From Psychroflexus planctonicus (GTDB lineage Bacteria; Bacteroidota; Bacteroidia; Flavobacteriales; Flavobacteriaceae): a stretch of 64,000 nt of DNA. Positions within the stretch are counted from its first letter, which is position 1. Every line of letters begins with the position of its first letter. The notes under the pieces were generated by a model. That model did no database searches, was not told the origin of the DNA, and was given only the letters and a program-made list of their open reading frames with translations. The stretch is taken from positions 124,001-188,000 of the forward strand of contig NZ_BMGM01000007.1 in assembly GCF_014640195.1 (NCBI RefSeq), written 5' to 3'. Shown in pieces: positions 51,930-62,646 of the stretch. A program made the position numbers and the translations under genes.

Positions 51930-53191
51930 TATTCTGAATTTGAAGTGAGATAATTTAAAGTTTCATTTGTTTTTTGAAGTTTCGCAAAGGTTTTAGCTTT
52001 TTGCTTTTCGTAAAGCAAACGCTCTTCATGTAGTCGCAATACTTCTTCAATTTCCATAGAAGCGTTAGCTAAAGCGGTTTCTGAAAGTTGTAACATGTCT
52101 TTTAACCGCAAAAGTTGTTGCTCGTATAAATCCAAAAGACTGAAGAGTTCATCGCGTTTATATTGAGCGACCTGAATTTCAGTTTCCAAGCGAGTTTCTT
52201 CATTTTCCAATTGAAATTGAAGCGACTCTCCTTGAAGTGAAGCAGCCTTTTTTCTGGATTTATTTTTCTTACCAAAAATGGGTAAGCTTACCGAAATCAT
52301 GGGCATAATCGCATCCTGTCCAGCATCTGCCGCCATTACATTTCGGTCTTGAATGATGGCATAATCCAAGCCCAACCCAAACTGCGGCATCGCTTGCTTT
52401 TTGGCTAACAGACTTTCCGCTTTGTTGGATGCTTGTAAATTACGAATGGCTTTCAATCGCGGATGATTACTGGAAATAGAATCCGTTTCTTCAATTTGTT
52501 TTTGCTCCAAAATTTGTTTTGGATTTGAAACTAGAACGGGTGTTTTCATCGGTCGATTCATCAATTGATTGAGTTGTGCAACCATTGCAGCGTCTTGGTC
52601 TTTCAACACTTGAAGCACATTGGCTTGTTTGTCTATTTGAAGTTCAACTCTTAAAATATCCACCAAATTTGCTTTGTTGTTTTCGTAATTGGACTCCACA
52701 ATAGATTTCAAATCTTCTAAAATCTGAAGTTGTTCGGCTTCCAATTCGGCGATGTGTCTCAATGCAGAAAGGTCGTAGTACTTTTCAACAACATCGAGAT
52801 ATAATTTCAATTTTTGATTTTGAAACTTTTCAAATTCAGCTTCAGCTCTATATGATGCAATGTCTCCTTTGGCTTTATAGGTTCCGAACCAAGGCAGCAT
52901 TTGCGTCAATGAAAATCTGGCGATTTGTGGTCCTACTCGGGTTTCAATCGGACTGATGAAATAGCCGAAACTTAAGTTGGGATCCTGCCAAGATTTGGCT
53001 TGGGTGACGCCTTCCAATTGCGCTTCAAAGGCTTTGAATTGCGCTTTCAATTCCAAATTATTTTCAGCAGCAGTAGTTTTCAATTCTTCTAAGCTTTGAG
53101 CCTTCAGATGGAAACCAAAGCAAAGCAAAACTCCAACGAATATGAGTTGAGTTGAGATGCTTTTGGATTTTATATGAAATGTTTTAAACAT
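51929..53191 (-). CDS. TolC-family outer-membrane factor of the efflux system
   Basis: Outer-membrane channel of the RND exporter. The 420-residue protein has a signal peptide (ending LKAQ), the two TolC-type repeats with long coiled-coil helices (about 20-210 and 215-415) and SFGYFISPIETRVGPQIARF, a beta-strand segment typical of CusC-like proteins. It lies between cusA (21 bases) and the permease (overlap). Confidence 0.88.
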   Translation of the reverse strand: MFKTFHIKSKSISTQLIFVGVLLCFGFHLKAQSLEELKTTAAENNLELKAQFKAFEAQLEGVTQAKSWQDPNLSFGYFISPIETRVGPQIARFSLTQMLPWFGTYKAKGDIASYRAEAEFEKFQNQKLKLYLDVVEKYYDLSALRHIAELEAEQLQILEDLKSIVESNYENNKANLVDILRVELQIDKQANVLQVLKDQDAAMVAQLNQLMNRPMKTPVLVSNPKQILEQKQIEETDSISSNHPRLKAIRNLQASNKAESLLAKKQAMPQFGLGLDYAIIQDRNVMAADAGQDAIMPMISVSLPIFGKKNKSRKKAASLQGESLQFQLENEETRLETEIQVAQYKRDELFSLLDLYEQQLLRLKDMLQLSETALANASMEIEEVLRLHEERLLYEKQKAKTFAKLQKTNETLNYLTSNSE

Positions 53192-53212
53192 AGTTTTATT
53201 GTTTTTTGAAAT

Positions 53213-56200
53213 TTAGCTAAGATCAATTTCAGAAGTGTTTCTTAAGGCTCTACTGTAAACGATATAGAACAAAATCGGCAGTAAAAAATAGGTTAAACTT
53301 GCCATGACCATCCCGCCAAAAGCTGGAATCGCCATAGGTACCATGATATCCGAGCCTTTTCCTGTAGATGATAAAACCGGTAAAAGTGCAATGACGGTAG
53401 TTACCGAAGTCATTACTGCTGGACGAATTCTTTTGAGTCCACCTTCCATCACCGCTTCACGCAGTTCTTTTTTGGTTTTGGTAGGATTCGCTTTGAAGGA
53501 TTGCCTTAAATAGGTTGCCATCAAGACGGCATCATCAGTAGCAATTCCAAAAAGAGCAATAAATCCTACCCAAACCGCAACACTCAAGTTGATGGTTTTC
53601 AACTGAAAAATATCCCGCAGATTTTCACCAAACCAACTAAAATTCAGAAACCAATCCTGACCGTAAAACCAAATCATGATAAATCCACCACTAAAGGCTA
53701 AAGCGATAGACGAAAACACCATTAAACTGATGCGCACAGACTTAAATTGAAAATACAAAATCAAAAATATAACCACCATTACCACAGGAATAATCATGGA
53801 TAATCGTTTTTCTGATCGCACTTGATTTTCAAAACTTCCTGCAAAACGGTAGCTTACACCACTTGGTACTTTTAGGTTACCATTGTCAATTTCAGCAAGA
53901 ATAGCATCTCTTGCCGATTCCACAGCGGTGACTTCGGCTACGCCATCAGCACGGTCAAAAAGCACGTAAGAATTGAGAAATGTTTCTTCGCGTTTAATCA
54001 TCTGTGGACCACGTTCGTACTCGATGTCCACGAGTTCTCCTAAAGGAATTTGTGTTCCTGAAGACGTGGAAATCAGCATGTTTTCTATGGCTTCCGGTGT
54101 GTTTCTTAATTCTCGAGGATAACGAACACGTACATTGTAACGCTCACGACCTTCCACCGTTTGAGTCAGGTTGTGACCGCCAATAGCAACAGAAATATAA
54201 TCTTGCACATCATTTACACTCAATCCATAACGGGCTAAATTTTTCCTGTTGAGTTCTAAATGCAAATAAGGTTTTGCCACTACTCGATCGGCGAAAACGG
54301 CTTGCGATTTGATATGCTCTGTTTGTTTTAAAATGCCTTCTAATTGTTGACCAAAACTTTCAATGGTTTCTAAATCTGGCCCTGAAACTTTGATGCCCAT
54401 CGGCGCACGCATCCCGGTTTGCAACATCACTTGGCGTGTTTCAATAGGTTGTAATTTGGGCGCTGAAGTAATGCCTGGAATTTTGGTGACTTTAGCAATT
54501 TCATTCCAAATATCGTCAGGCGATTGAATGTGTTTTCGCCAATTTCTAAAGTATTTTCCGTCTTCATCTCCGCTTAAAAACGGCTTGAAATCATTTTCAA
54601 TTTCATATAACATCTCAGATTGCATTTCATCTGAATAGGCTTCATTCGAATTATTTTGAAAAACAAATTCAGTATTATCAAACCACAACTTATCTTCTTC
54701 ATTTTTTGTGATTTCGACCTGATTATTTTGAACTTTTAAACCCTTCAATTCAAAAAACCCATCAGTGTTGGTTTTAAAAGCCTGGCGTTTGCCGTTTTCA
54801 TTCAAGATGAATTCAGGTTTATACGTAATCAGATTTTCAAACATGGAAATAGGTGCTGGGTCGATGGCCGATTCTACTCGTCCTAGTTTGCCAACCACCG
54901 TTTTTACTTCCGGAATTTGCTTCACCAAAATATCCATCTGCTGAAGCTTGTCTTTATTGAATTCAATGCCCGAATGCGTCATGCTGGTCGGCATCAAAAT
55001 AAAGCTTCCTTCCGCTAAGCTGGGCATAAATTCTTTTCCAATACTAGGAAAAGTTTTATCCATGCTTTTCCAAAATCCGGTCTCTTCAATCGTAAAACCA
55101 AGCGCATTACAAGCTTGTTGCGGATAATAAAACACCCTTGAAAAGCCGAGCCAAATCATTAGTCCTATAAAAATAGCAAAAATGGGAAGTACTAAAAAGG
55201 CTTTGACATGTTTTAAAAAGAACGTCAAAATCTGTTCATAATACCGTTGCAGTAACAAATAAAACGTCAGTAAGACACCTACCAAAACCCCAACAAAAAC
55301 AATATTCGAGAACATGGATTGTTGCGGGCCTAAGGGCAACCAAAAGTTGGATAGTAAGACCAAAACACCTGCGATTAACACATAAAAATGCAGGTTTTTA
55401 AGTTTGTAGTTTTCAGCAAAATTTTGGTAAGACATGAAATAACTTACCGCATAAATGAGAATAAATAGCCCTAGCCAAAATGAATTAAAAATTGTCCAAA
55501 AGCCTATAATTCCTAAAAAAGCATTGAGATAATAAGCCGTTTTTCTTTTATTGATTTTAATTTTGAACGCCACATACATCAAGGTTGGTAACACTAAAAC
55601 AGTCACCAAAAAGGCGGCAATCAGCGCAAAGGTTTTGGTGTAAGCTAATGGGATAAACAATTTTCCTTCCGCAGCTTCCAAGGCAAAAACGGGAACAAAA
55701 CTGATGACCGTCGTCAAAACTGCCGTCAGGATGGCGGAGCTCACTTCGGCTGAACCTTCGTAGATATTTTTGACCAATGAATTTTTTGGTGAGTCTTCCA
55801 GTTTCTTCAAGACATTTTCAGAAAGGATAATCGCCAAATCGATCATCGTCCCGATAGCAATCGCGATTCCCGATAAAGCCACGATATTGGCTTGCACGTT
55901 GAAGAATCTCATGGCGATAAACACCAATAAAACCGAAATCGGTAATACCGCCGAAATCACTATCGAAGCCCGTAAATTAAACACAATAATAATGACCACC
56001 AAAAGCGCAATAATCAATTGCAAACTGATGGCTTCTTCGAGTGTTCCGATGGTTTCGTTAATCAATTCAGAGCGGTCGTAAAACGGGACAATTTTCAGTT
56101 GACTTTCCATGCCGTCTGCCAAAGTTTTACTCGGTAAACCTGGTGAAATTTCTTCAATTTTATCCTTGATGTTATTGATGGCTTGCATCGGATTAAAACC

Positions 56201-57127
56201 ATCACGAGCCACGACAACGCCACCGACCACATCGGCGCCAGCTTTGTCGAGAATACCACGACGTTGTGCCGGACCTGTTTTTATTTTCGCCACATCTTTC
56301 AAGTAAATGGGAACGTTTTGGGTTTCATCGACCACGATAGATTCAAAGTCTTCAATGTTTTCGATATAGCCTAAACCACGAACAATGTACTCCACTTGAT
56401 TGATTTCTAAAGTTTTGGCACCCACGTCTCGATTGCTTTCTTTCACAGCTTTGGCTACTTGCATCAACGAAATTCCGTAGGATTTCAAGGCATCGGGATT
56501 TACATCGATTTGGTATTCTTTCACGAATCCGCCGATGGAAGCCACTTCTGAAATGCCTTTGGCGCTGCTCAAGCCATATTTTACATAAAAATCTTGCACA
56601 CTTCGGATTTCATCCAGATTCCAACCGCCAGTGGGCTCGTTGTTTTTGTCTCGAGGTTCGAGCGTGTACCAAAAGACTTGACCGAGTGCCGTCGCGTCTG
56701 GTCCAAGGGTGGGTTTGGCTTCCGCAGGTAAAAGTCCTTGTGGAATGGAACTTAGCTTTTCTAAAATACGCGAGCGCGACCAGTAAAATTCCACATCATC
56801 ATCAAAAATGATGTAAATGCTGGAAAATCCAAACATGGAATTGCTACGCACCGATTCTACGCCAGGTAATCCGAGCAAATAGGTAGTTAACGGATAGGTG
56901 ATTTGGTCGTCGATGTCCTGAGGAGAGCGACCTGGCCATTCGGTAAATACAATTTGTTGATTGGCACCTGTATTGGGAATCGCATCTACAGGAATGGGGT
57001 TTTTAGGTAAAAACGAATCTGCCCATTGAAAAGGCGATACCATCAAGCCACCGATGACAATGGCTGCCAATAGGATAAACGACACCAATCGTTGGTTCAG
57101 AAAAAATTGAATGATTTTATTAAGCAT
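53213..57127 (-). CDS. CusA/CzcA-type RND heavy-metal efflux pump, enlarged form
   Basis: Proton-driven inner-membrane pump that extrudes metal through the tripartite complex. The 1304-residue protein exceeds the usual 1030-1070. The HME-RND core is complete: TEWPGRSPQDIDDQITYPLT near the N-terminus, the proton-relay Asp in IGTMIDLAIILSENV (about 430), EFMPSLAEGSFILMPTSMTH and the C-terminal half with LFGIATDDAVLMATYL. Two inserts account for the size: about 530-630 (three to four added hydrophobic helices) and about 775-880 (soluble, acidic). Such inserts are known in Bacteroidetes homologues. It is the second gene of the operon. Confidence 0.92.
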   Translation of the reverse strand: MLNKIIQFFLNQRLVSFILLAAIVIGGLMVSPFQWADSFLPKNPIPVDAIPNTGANQQIVFTEWPGRSPQDIDDQITYPLTTYLLGLPGVESVRSNSMFGFSSIYIIFDDDVEFYWSRSRILEKLSSIPQGLLPAEAKPTLGPDATALGQVFWYTLEPRDKNNEPTGGWNLDEIRSVQDFYVKYGLSSAKGISEVASIGGFVKEYQIDVNPDALKSYGISLMQVAKAVKESNRDVGAKTLEINQVEYIVRGLGYIENIEDFESIVVDETQNVPIYLKDVAKIKTGPAQRRGILDKAGADVVGGVVVARDGFNPMQAINNIKDKIEEISPGLPSKTLADGMESQLKIVPFYDRSELINETIGTLEEAISLQLIIALLVVIIIVFNLRASIVISAVLPISVLLVFIAMRFFNVQANIVALSGIAIAIGTMIDLAIILSENVLKKLEDSPKNSLVKNIYEGSAEVSSAILTAVLTTVISFVPVFALEAAEGKLFIPLAYTKTFALIAAFLVTVLVLPTLMYVAFKIKINKRKTAYYLNAFLGIIGFWTIFNSFWLGLFILIYAVSYFMSYQNFAENYKLKNLHFYVLIAGVLVLLSNFWLPLGPQQSMFSNIVFVGVLVGVLLTFYLLLQRYYEQILTFFLKHVKAFLVLPIFAIFIGLMIWLGFSRVFYYPQQACNALGFTIEETGFWKSMDKTFPSIGKEFMPSLAEGSFILMPTSMTHSGIEFNKDKLQQMDILVKQIPEVKTVVGKLGRVESAIDPAPISMFENLITYKPEFILNENGKRQAFKTNTDGFFELKGLKVQNNQVEITKNEEDKLWFDNTEFVFQNNSNEAYSDEMQSEMLYEIENDFKPFLSGDEDGKYFRNWRKHIQSPDDIWNEIAKVTKIPGITSAPKLQPIETRQVMLQTGMRAPMGIKVSGPDLETIESFGQQLEGILKQTEHIKSQAVFADRVVAKPYLHLELNRKNLARYGLSVNDVQDYISVAIGGHNLTQTVEGRERYNVRVRYPRELRNTPEAIENMLISTSSGTQIPLGELVDIEYERGPQMIKREETFLNSYVLFDRADGVAEVTAVESARDAILAEIDNGNLKVPSGVSYRFAGSFENQVRSEKRLSMIIPVVMVVIFLILYFQFKSVRISLMVFSSIALAFSGGFIMIWFYGQDWFLNFSWFGENLRDIFQLKTINLSVAVWVGFIALFGIATDDAVLMATYLRQSFKANPTKTKKELREAVMEGGLKRIRPAVMTSVTTVIALLPVLSSTGKGSDIMVPMAIPAFGGMVMASLTYFLLPILFYIVYSRALRNTSEIDLS

Positions 57128-57212
57128 AAAAATTTGAAATTAAAATACATACACAGATATTGATTTCTAAGCTGAAATGATTTCAGAAGAAATTAAAGTG
57201 AAGATTTTAATA

Positions 57213-57632
57213 TCAAATCAAGAATACTTGGTAAAAAGTTTGAAAATCCCTTTGCAGTAAAGGCGGCGGGTCTTCATAAATAGTGGTGTTTACTTCTGTT
57301 TCAAAAGAACTTGTTGAGAAAAATGTAAAAACAAAAGCTTCAACAAAAATGGGATGTGGTAATTCGAAGTCTGTAGATTGAATTTTTAGTTGGTCTTGAC
57401 CTTCAATTAAATCTACTTCATCATCACAGCATTCATCTTTTTCATTTTCATGCTCGTGTTTAGATTGGGATTGCTCGCTGTGCATAGCACATTTTTTAGC
57501 CGGTTTCATAATGGCTTTGTCCACCAAAATATTCCCGCAATAATGCGTGTTGATGCTAAAGCTTTGGGTTGAAAACAACACCAAAACGGCCAATAGTAAA
57601 CTTGCAATATGTTGAAAACGAGCTTTCATCAT
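57213..57632 (-). CDS. HYC_CC_PP family protein, first gene of the metal-efflux operon
   Basis: A 139-residue exported protein. After a signal peptide come the three hallmarks of the family: THYCGN, DECCDDE and EDPPPLLQR near the C-terminus. A His/Glu-rich stretch (HSEQSQSKHEHENEKDECC) could bind metal. The family accompanies metal-resistance genes in this phylum; its biochemical role is not known to me. The start is the ATG at 57632 (or 57629). A TTG further upstream is the -33 box itself. The pump gene follows 85 bases later. Confidence 0.85.
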   Translation of the reverse strand: MMKARFQHIASLLLAVLVLFSTQSFSINTHYCGNILVDKAIMKPAKKCAMHSEQSQSKHEHENEKDECCDDEVDLIEGQDQLKIQSTDFELPHPIFVEAFVFTFFSTSSFETEVNTTIYEDPPPLLQRDFQTFYQVFLI

Positions 57633-57635
57633 TTG

Positions 57636-57665
57636 CAAATCTAGTGAAAAATAGACTAAAAACAA
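57636..57665 (-). promoter_or_regulatory. Promoter of the metal-efflux operon (leaderless)
   Basis: TTG (57663-57665), a 19-base spacer and TAGATTTG (57636-57643) match the Bacteroidetes consensus exactly. The -7 element ends only three bases before the ATG at 57632, so the transcript should start at or next to the start codon. The spacer holds TTTAGTCTAT (57651-57660), like the TTAGTCTAA in the suf promoter spacer. Confidence 0.7.
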
Positions 57666-58046
57666 TTCATCCTTAACAGAAAGAAAAAGTTAAGGTTGCA
57701 GTAATTTAGATTTAACCATCCAATATCGCCATATTATTCACTTAATTTAAAAGATGGCTTTCTGAGCAATTAATAGTTGAAAACTGAAATGCAATACAAT
57801 CATTTTCATCAGCGGAGTCATCTTTTATCTTGTTTCTAAAAATCGTAATATAAATATCACTCCGTTACTTGAATGGTTTTCATTTCGTTATTTCCATGCA
57901 AGTGTTTAAAATAGAAGAGTTTTACTCTGGTTCTTAAACTATTCAAGTTTTGTAATAGCCTATATTATTCCTTAACAAAGCTTTCCAATAATAAAAGTGG
58001 GCAGTTCGTGATAATCCCTATATTTGTAACCACAATATTCAAATCT
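57666..58046. other. Divergent intergenic region between cus and mrp operons
   Basis: About 380 bases with no gene. It carries the cus promoter at the left border and the mrp -7 element at the right. The middle (57721-58000) is A+T-rich without a structure I can name. Confidence 0.55.
58019..58026 (+). promoter_or_regulatory. -7 element of the mrp operon
   Basis: TATATTTG fits TAnnTTTG. The -33 position 19 bases upstream holds GTG instead of TTG. The leader would be about 16 bases to the ATG at 58047, which argues against the upstream in-frame GTG at 58008 as the start. Confidence 0.5.
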
Positions 58047-60356
58047 ATGTTGTTATCCATTTTGGCAGGTCTTTTTGTGGCTGTGGGCTTGATTTTTATT
58101 GGTAAATTCATCAAAAACAAATGGGCTGCTGTTAGCTTAACTGCACTTCCATTAGGTTTGTTTATTTACTTTTTAAATTACATTCCGCAAATTGCTTCAG
58201 GAGAAATTATTTACCAAAAAATAAGTTGGATTCCCTCTTTTGGAGTAGATTTAAGTTTTCAATTAGACGGACTTTCCTTACTGTTTTCCTTAATGATAAC
58301 GGGTGTAGGAACTTTGGTTTTTGCCTACACTTCGGCATACTTAAAAGGACATGAATATTTAGATCGGTTTTACGCTTACCTCAGCATGTTTATGGCTGCT
58401 ATGTTGGGGTTGGTGCTTTCAGACAACTTGATTTCACTGTTCGTTTTTTGGGAATTAACCAGTATTTCTTCATTTTATTTAATCGGCTTCAATAATACTT
58501 CTGAAGCTTCCAGAAAATCAGCTTTAACCGCTTTAGGGATTACGGGAATTGGTGGTTTGTTTTTGTTAGCGGGTGCGCTTTTATTGGGTTCCATTACAGA
58601 TTCATATTCCATAGCAGAAATGCTTCAGAATAAAGATTTCCTTCTGCAACACGAATTTTATATTCTTGCTGTTATTTTCATTTTTGGTGCTGCCTTTACT
58701 AAATCGGCTCAGTTTCCATTTCATTTTTGGCTTCCAGGCGCCATGAAAGCACCAACGCCTGTATCTACGTATTTGCATTCAGCTACCATGGTAAAAGCGG
58801 GGATTTATTTATTGCTTCGCTTTAGTCCAATTTTAGGAAGTACTGAATTTTGGAACACCACATTAATTTTAGTCGGTGCTGTTACCATGTTGTATTCTGC
58901 TTTTCATTTGCTATTTAGAACAGACTTAAAAGGAATTTTAGCCTACTCCACCATTGCCGCACTTGGTATTTTGGTTTTTTTAATAGGATTAGGCACTCAA
59001 GAAGCCATTATTGCTGCTTTGGTTTTTATAGTGGTTCACGCTTTATACAAAGCTTCTTTGTTCTTGATTACGGGAATTATTGACCATGAAACAGGCACGC
59101 GAGATATTACCAAATTGGCAGGTTTACGAAAAGTGCTAATGCCTGTGGCCATTGCTGGTTTTATTGCTGCACTCATCAGCGGTGGAGTTCCGCCAAGTAT
59201 CGGTTTTGTGGGAAAAGATTTAATTTATGAAGCTACTTTAGGCATGCCAACCAATGCCATTTTATTGACAGTAATTGCTATTGTTACCAACATTTTGCTG
59301 TTTTATGCCGGATTTGTAGCAGGAGTGAAACCCTTTACCGGAAAACTTCCCGAAACTTACGAAAAAGTACACTTACCGAGTTGGCTCATGTGGTTTCCCC
59401 CCTTACTTATGGTTAGCGCAGGAATGGTTTTCGGTATTTTTCCGCAGTTGTTAGAAAGCGCATTTGTTGGACCAGCAACTTCCAGTTTAGTGAATGATTC
59501 AGAAGGTTTCCATTTGAAGTTATGGCATGGGTTTAATACCATTTTGGGCTTAAGTGCCATCACTTTAGTAGTTGGCTTATTGCTTTATTTTATATTGAAA
59601 CCAACTCATCGCTTAGAAAATTTTATCAATAAATTGGAAGTTATTTCGCCTAAAAGCATTTTGTTTTTCTTGACCAATGGGTTTGAAGATTTTTCTAAAG
59701 GTTGGACTAATTTTTTTCAAAATGGGTATTTACGTCATTACATCGCTACCATAGTAGGTTTTCTAGTAGTAGCTTTGGCTTTCATCATCTTTTCTAATTT
59801 TGATTTAAGTTTAGATGTTAGTTCGTTTTCAGAATTAACCACTTACGAAATTGCCATTGCTATTATGATGATTGGTGCTGTAATTTTTACAGTATTCACC
59901 AACTCTAGATTAGCGGCTGTAGCTTCTATGGGTGTTGTTGGTTTTGCTTTCTGTTTGTTGTTTCTATTTTATTCGGCTCCAGATTTAGCCATGACACAAT
60001 TTTCAGTAGATACGCTAACCGTTATTTTATTTGTATTAGTTCTGTATAGGTTACCTAAATATTTACATCTTTCTAAAAATGTTTTGCGCTTAGAACACGG
60101 TATTTTAAGTTTAGCCTTTGGAAGCTTAATAACAATTTTAGTGTTGAAAGTGCTTCAAGAAGATCAAAATTCTGAAATTACTAATTTTTATGCTGAAAAC
60201 TCCTACTTGCTTGCCAAAGGAAAAAATGTAGTAAATGTAATTTTAGTAGACTTTAGAGGGGTTGACACCTTGGTTGAAATTAGCGTTTTAATTGTGGCTG
60301 CCTTAGGCGTTTTTAGTTTATTGAAGCTGCGTTTAAAAACAAGAGATAAAAAATAA
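58047..60356 (+). CDS. mrpA: Na+/H+ antiporter subunit MrpA (MnhA)
   Basis: Large subunit of the seven-part Mrp antiporter that exchanges Na+ for H+ and supports pH and salt homeostasis. The 769-residue protein has the NuoL-like part with FVFWELTSISSFYLIGFN (conserved Glu) and YLHSATMVKAGIYLLLRFSP (conserved Lys), and the C-terminal MrpB-like extension (about 600-769, FYSAPDLAMTQFSVDTLTV). The ATG at 58047 lies downstream of the -7 element. First gene of the operon, four bases before mrpB. Confidence 0.94.
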   Translation: MLLSILAGLFVAVGLIFIGKFIKNKWAAVSLTALPLGLFIYFLNYIPQIASGEIIYQKISWIPSFGVDLSFQLDGLSLLFSLMITGVGTLVFAYTSAYLKGHEYLDRFYAYLSMFMAAMLGLVLSDNLISLFVFWELTSISSFYLIGFNNTSEASRKSALTALGITGIGGLFLLAGALLLGSITDSYSIAEMLQNKDFLLQHEFYILAVIFIFGAAFTKSAQFPFHFWLPGAMKAPTPVSTYLHSATMVKAGIYLLLRFSPILGSTEFWNTTLILVGAVTMLYSAFHLLFRTDLKGILAYSTIAALGILVFLIGLGTQEAIIAALVFIVVHALYKASLFLITGIIDHETGTRDITKLAGLRKVLMPVAIAGFIAALISGGVPPSIGFVGKDLIYEATLGMPTNAILLTVIAIVTNILLFYAGFVAGVKPFTGKLPETYEKVHLPSWLMWFPPLLMVSAGMVFGIFPQLLESAFVGPATSSLVNDSEGFHLKLWHGFNTILGLSAITLVVGLLLYFILKPTHRLENFINKLEVISPKSILFFLTNGFEDFSKGWTNFFQNGYLRHYIATIVGFLVVALAFIIFSNFDLSLDVSSFSELTTYEIAIAIMMIGAVIFTVFTNSRLAAVASMGVVGFAFCLLFLFYSAPDLAMTQFSVDTLTVILFVLVLYRLPKYLHLSKNVLRLEHGILSLAFGSLITILVLKVLQEDQNSEITNFYAENSYLLAKGKNVVNVILVDFRGVDTLVEISVLIVAALGVFSLLKLRLKTRDKK

Positions 60357-60360
60357 ATTT

Positions 60361-60771
60361 ATGAAAACAATTATTTTACGTACCGCGTCAGATTTTCTGC
60401 TTCCAGTATTGCTTTTGTTTTCGCTTTTTATATTATTGCGCGGACATTATTTACCAGGTGGTGGCTTTATCGGCGGTTTGGTTGCTGCTATTGCTTTTGT
60501 ACTTGATGCCTTTGCAAACGGTTTAAAAAACACCAAAACATTATTGAAAATTCATCCAGGTTTTTTAATGCCTGTGGGATTATCGCTTGCTTTTGTAAGT
60601 GCGGTAACTCCTTTGTTTTTCGATTTACCTTTGATGACAGGCTTGTGGGCTAGCGAACCAATTCCAGTAATAGGAAACTTGGGTTCTGCTTTGTTTTTTG
60701 ATACGGGCGTTTATTTGGTTGTCATTGGAGCATCGTTAACCATTATTTTCACCATTTCTGAAGCAGCTTAA
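60361..60771 (+). CDS. mrpB: Na+/H+ antiporter subunit MrpB (MnhB)
   Basis: A 136-residue membrane subunit of the Mrp complex with four helices and the family signature [19 protein letters not shown]. It starts four bases after mrpA and ends one base before mrpC. Normal size. Identity is firm from sequence and operon order. Confidence 0.94.
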   Translation: MKTIILRTASDFLLPVLLLFSLFILLRGHYLPGGGFIGGLVAAIAFVLDAFANGLKNTKTLLKIHPGFLMPVGLSLAFVSAVTPLFFDLPLMTGLWASEPIPVIGNLGSALFFDTGVYLVVIGASLTIIFTISEAA

Positions 60772-60772
60772 T

Positions 60773-61126
60773 ATGGAAATACTTTTAGCAGTTATAACTG
60801 GACTTCTCTACGCAGCTGGAATTTATATGATGCTGAGAAGAAGCCTTGTAAAATTAATTTTAGGAATTATTCTATTAGGAAATGGGGTGAACTTACTTAT
60901 TTTTTTATTAGGTAGAATTACCAAAGGAAAACCGCCTATTATTCCAGAAGAAGCCAAAGTTTTTCAAGAAATATATGCCGATCCTGTTCCGCAAGCTTTA
61001 ATTTTAACCGCTATTGTAATTAGCTTTGGTTTACAAGCATTTGCCATTATTTTGGTAAAGCGTACGTATAAAGTTTTAGGAACAGATGACCTAGATCAAT
61101 TGAACACAACCGACGAAGACTCATGA
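60773..61126 (+). CDS. mrpC: Na+/H+ antiporter subunit MrpC (MnhC)
   Basis: A 117-residue NuoK-like subunit with three helices. [15 protein letters not shown] and [20 protein letters not shown] are the conserved segments. Its stop overlaps the mrpD start by four bases (ATGA type). Confidence 0.94.
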   Translation: MEILLAVITGLLYAAGIYMMLRRSLVKLILGIILLGNGVNLLIFLLGRITKGKPPIIPEEAKVFQEIYADPVPQALILTAIVISFGLQAFAIILVKRTYKVLGTDDLDQLNTTDEDS

Positions 61127-62646
61127 GTAATTTAGCTATATTAAGTCCGTTACTAATCCATTTGCTATTTAGCATTTTGCTCATGTTTGCATGGCGAAGC
61201 TTAAAATGGCAAAAAAGCCTAACTATAATTGGTAACAGCATTGCCTTAGCAGCGAGCATTTGGGTTTTTATACTGGTTTACGAACACGGAACACAAACCG
61301 TACAATCGGGTAATTGGCAAGCGCCTTTCGGAATCACTTTTGTTGGCGATATGCTTGCTGTCACCTTAGTTTTATTAACTTGTATCAGTGGTTTTGCTGT
61401 GGCTATTTTTTCAGTAGTTTCTGTAATTAAGGCACGATTAAAGTTTGGGTATTTTAGTGTTTTTCATTTTTTATTGATGGGCTTAATCGGCGCGTTTTTA
61501 ACAGGAGATATATTCAATTTATATGTTTGGTTCGAAATTATTATCATCAGTTCCTTCGTATTAATTAGTTTAGGTGGAGAAAAAAATCAATTAGAAGGTG
61601 CCGTAAAATATTTTACGCTTAACTTCTTAGCTTCTATGATTTTCTTAACTGCTTTGGGTGTTTTATATGGTTTAACGGGAACCTTAAACATGGCAGATTT
61701 ATCTCAAAAAATAGTTTTGTTAGAAAATCAAGCTTTAGTTGAAATTTGTGCCGTTTTATTCTTAGTAGGGTTCGGAATTAAATCTGCCGTTTTTCCTTTG
61801 TATTTTTGGTTGCCTGCATCTTATCACACTCCGCCTTCTGCCGTTTCAGCTATATTTGCAGGCTTGCTTACCAAAGTTGGTGTTTATGCTTTAATTCGAG
61901 TTTTTACCTTGATTTTTGTAGGTGATTTATTCTTAGAAACCTTGTTGTTAAGCATTGCCATCTTAAGCATTTTTAGTGGTGGGATTGGTGCGTTGATTCA
62001 GAATAACATCCGAAAAGTTTTTTCTTATTTAATAATTTGCCATATCGGTTTTATGATTGGTGGCTTGGGCTTGTTTACTACAGTTGCTATTGCAGGAACT
62101 ATTTTTTATCTAATTCATGATATTATTGTAAAAACAAACTTGTTTTTAATAAGTGGATTGATTTATAGGTTGCGTTCTACTTCTAGTTTACAAAAGCTTG
62201 GCGGATTGTATGACCAATATCCTAAAATTAGTTTATTGCTTGCCATTCCATTATTTTCATTGGTAGGCATTCCTCCTTTGTCTGGTTTCTGGCCTAAAAT
62301 TTCATTGATTTTAGCTGGATTTGAACAACAAAATTACTGGTTTGTTGGTGCGGTTATTTTTGGTAGTTTAATTACATTGGTTGTTATTGCTAAAGTTTGG
62401 TCGGAAGCCTTTTGGAAAGAACCAAAACCCGTAAAAAAATGGAAAAAGTTTGTAGACTTTAGTCAACTTAAACAAATCCAGAAAGCACAACTAATTTTTC
62501 CTATAGCATTTTTAAGTGTTGTATCTTTATACATCGGTTTTGGAGCAGAGCATATCCAACAATTATCCGAACGCATAGCTAACGAACTTATGGATAATCA
62601 GCAATATATAGACGCCGTATTTAAAACAAGAACAGATGCGAGGTAA
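61123..62646 (+). CDS. mrpD: Na+/H+ antiporter subunit MrpD (MnhD)
   Basis: A 507-residue NuoM/NuoN-like subunit with about 14 helices. [17 protein letters not shown] carries the conserved Glu and [17 protein letters not shown] the conserved Lys of the proton path. It overlaps mrpC by four bases and mrpE by 11 bases. Confidence 0.94.
   Translation: MSNLAILSPLLIHLLFSILLMFAWRSLKWQKSLTIIGNSIALAASIWVFILVYEHGTQTVQSGNWQAPFGITFVGDMLAVTLVLLTCISGFAVAIFSVVSVIKARLKFGYFSVFHFLLMGLIGAFLTGDIFNLYVWFEIIIISSFVLISLGGEKNQLEGAVKYFTLNFLASMIFLTALGVLYGLTGTLNMADLSQKIVLLENQALVEICAVLFLVGFGIKSAVFPLYFWLPASYHTPPSAVSAIFAGLLTKVGVYALIRVFTLIFVGDLFLETLLLSIAILSIFSGGIGALIQNNIRKVFSYLIICHIGFMIGGLGLFTTVAIAGTIFYLIHDIIVKTNLFLISGLIYRLRSTSSLQKLGGLYDQYPKISLLLAIPLFSLVGIPPLSGFWPKISLILAGFEQQNYWFVGAVIFGSLITLVVIAKVWSEAFWKEPKPVKKWKKFVDFSQLKQIQKAQLIFPIAFLSVVSLYIGFGAEHIQQLSERIANELMDNQQYIDAVFKTRTDAR

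Noticed and set aside
58008-58046. Upstream GTG start of mrpA
   Set aside because: The -7 element at 58019-58026 lies downstream of it, so the GTG would not be in the transcript.
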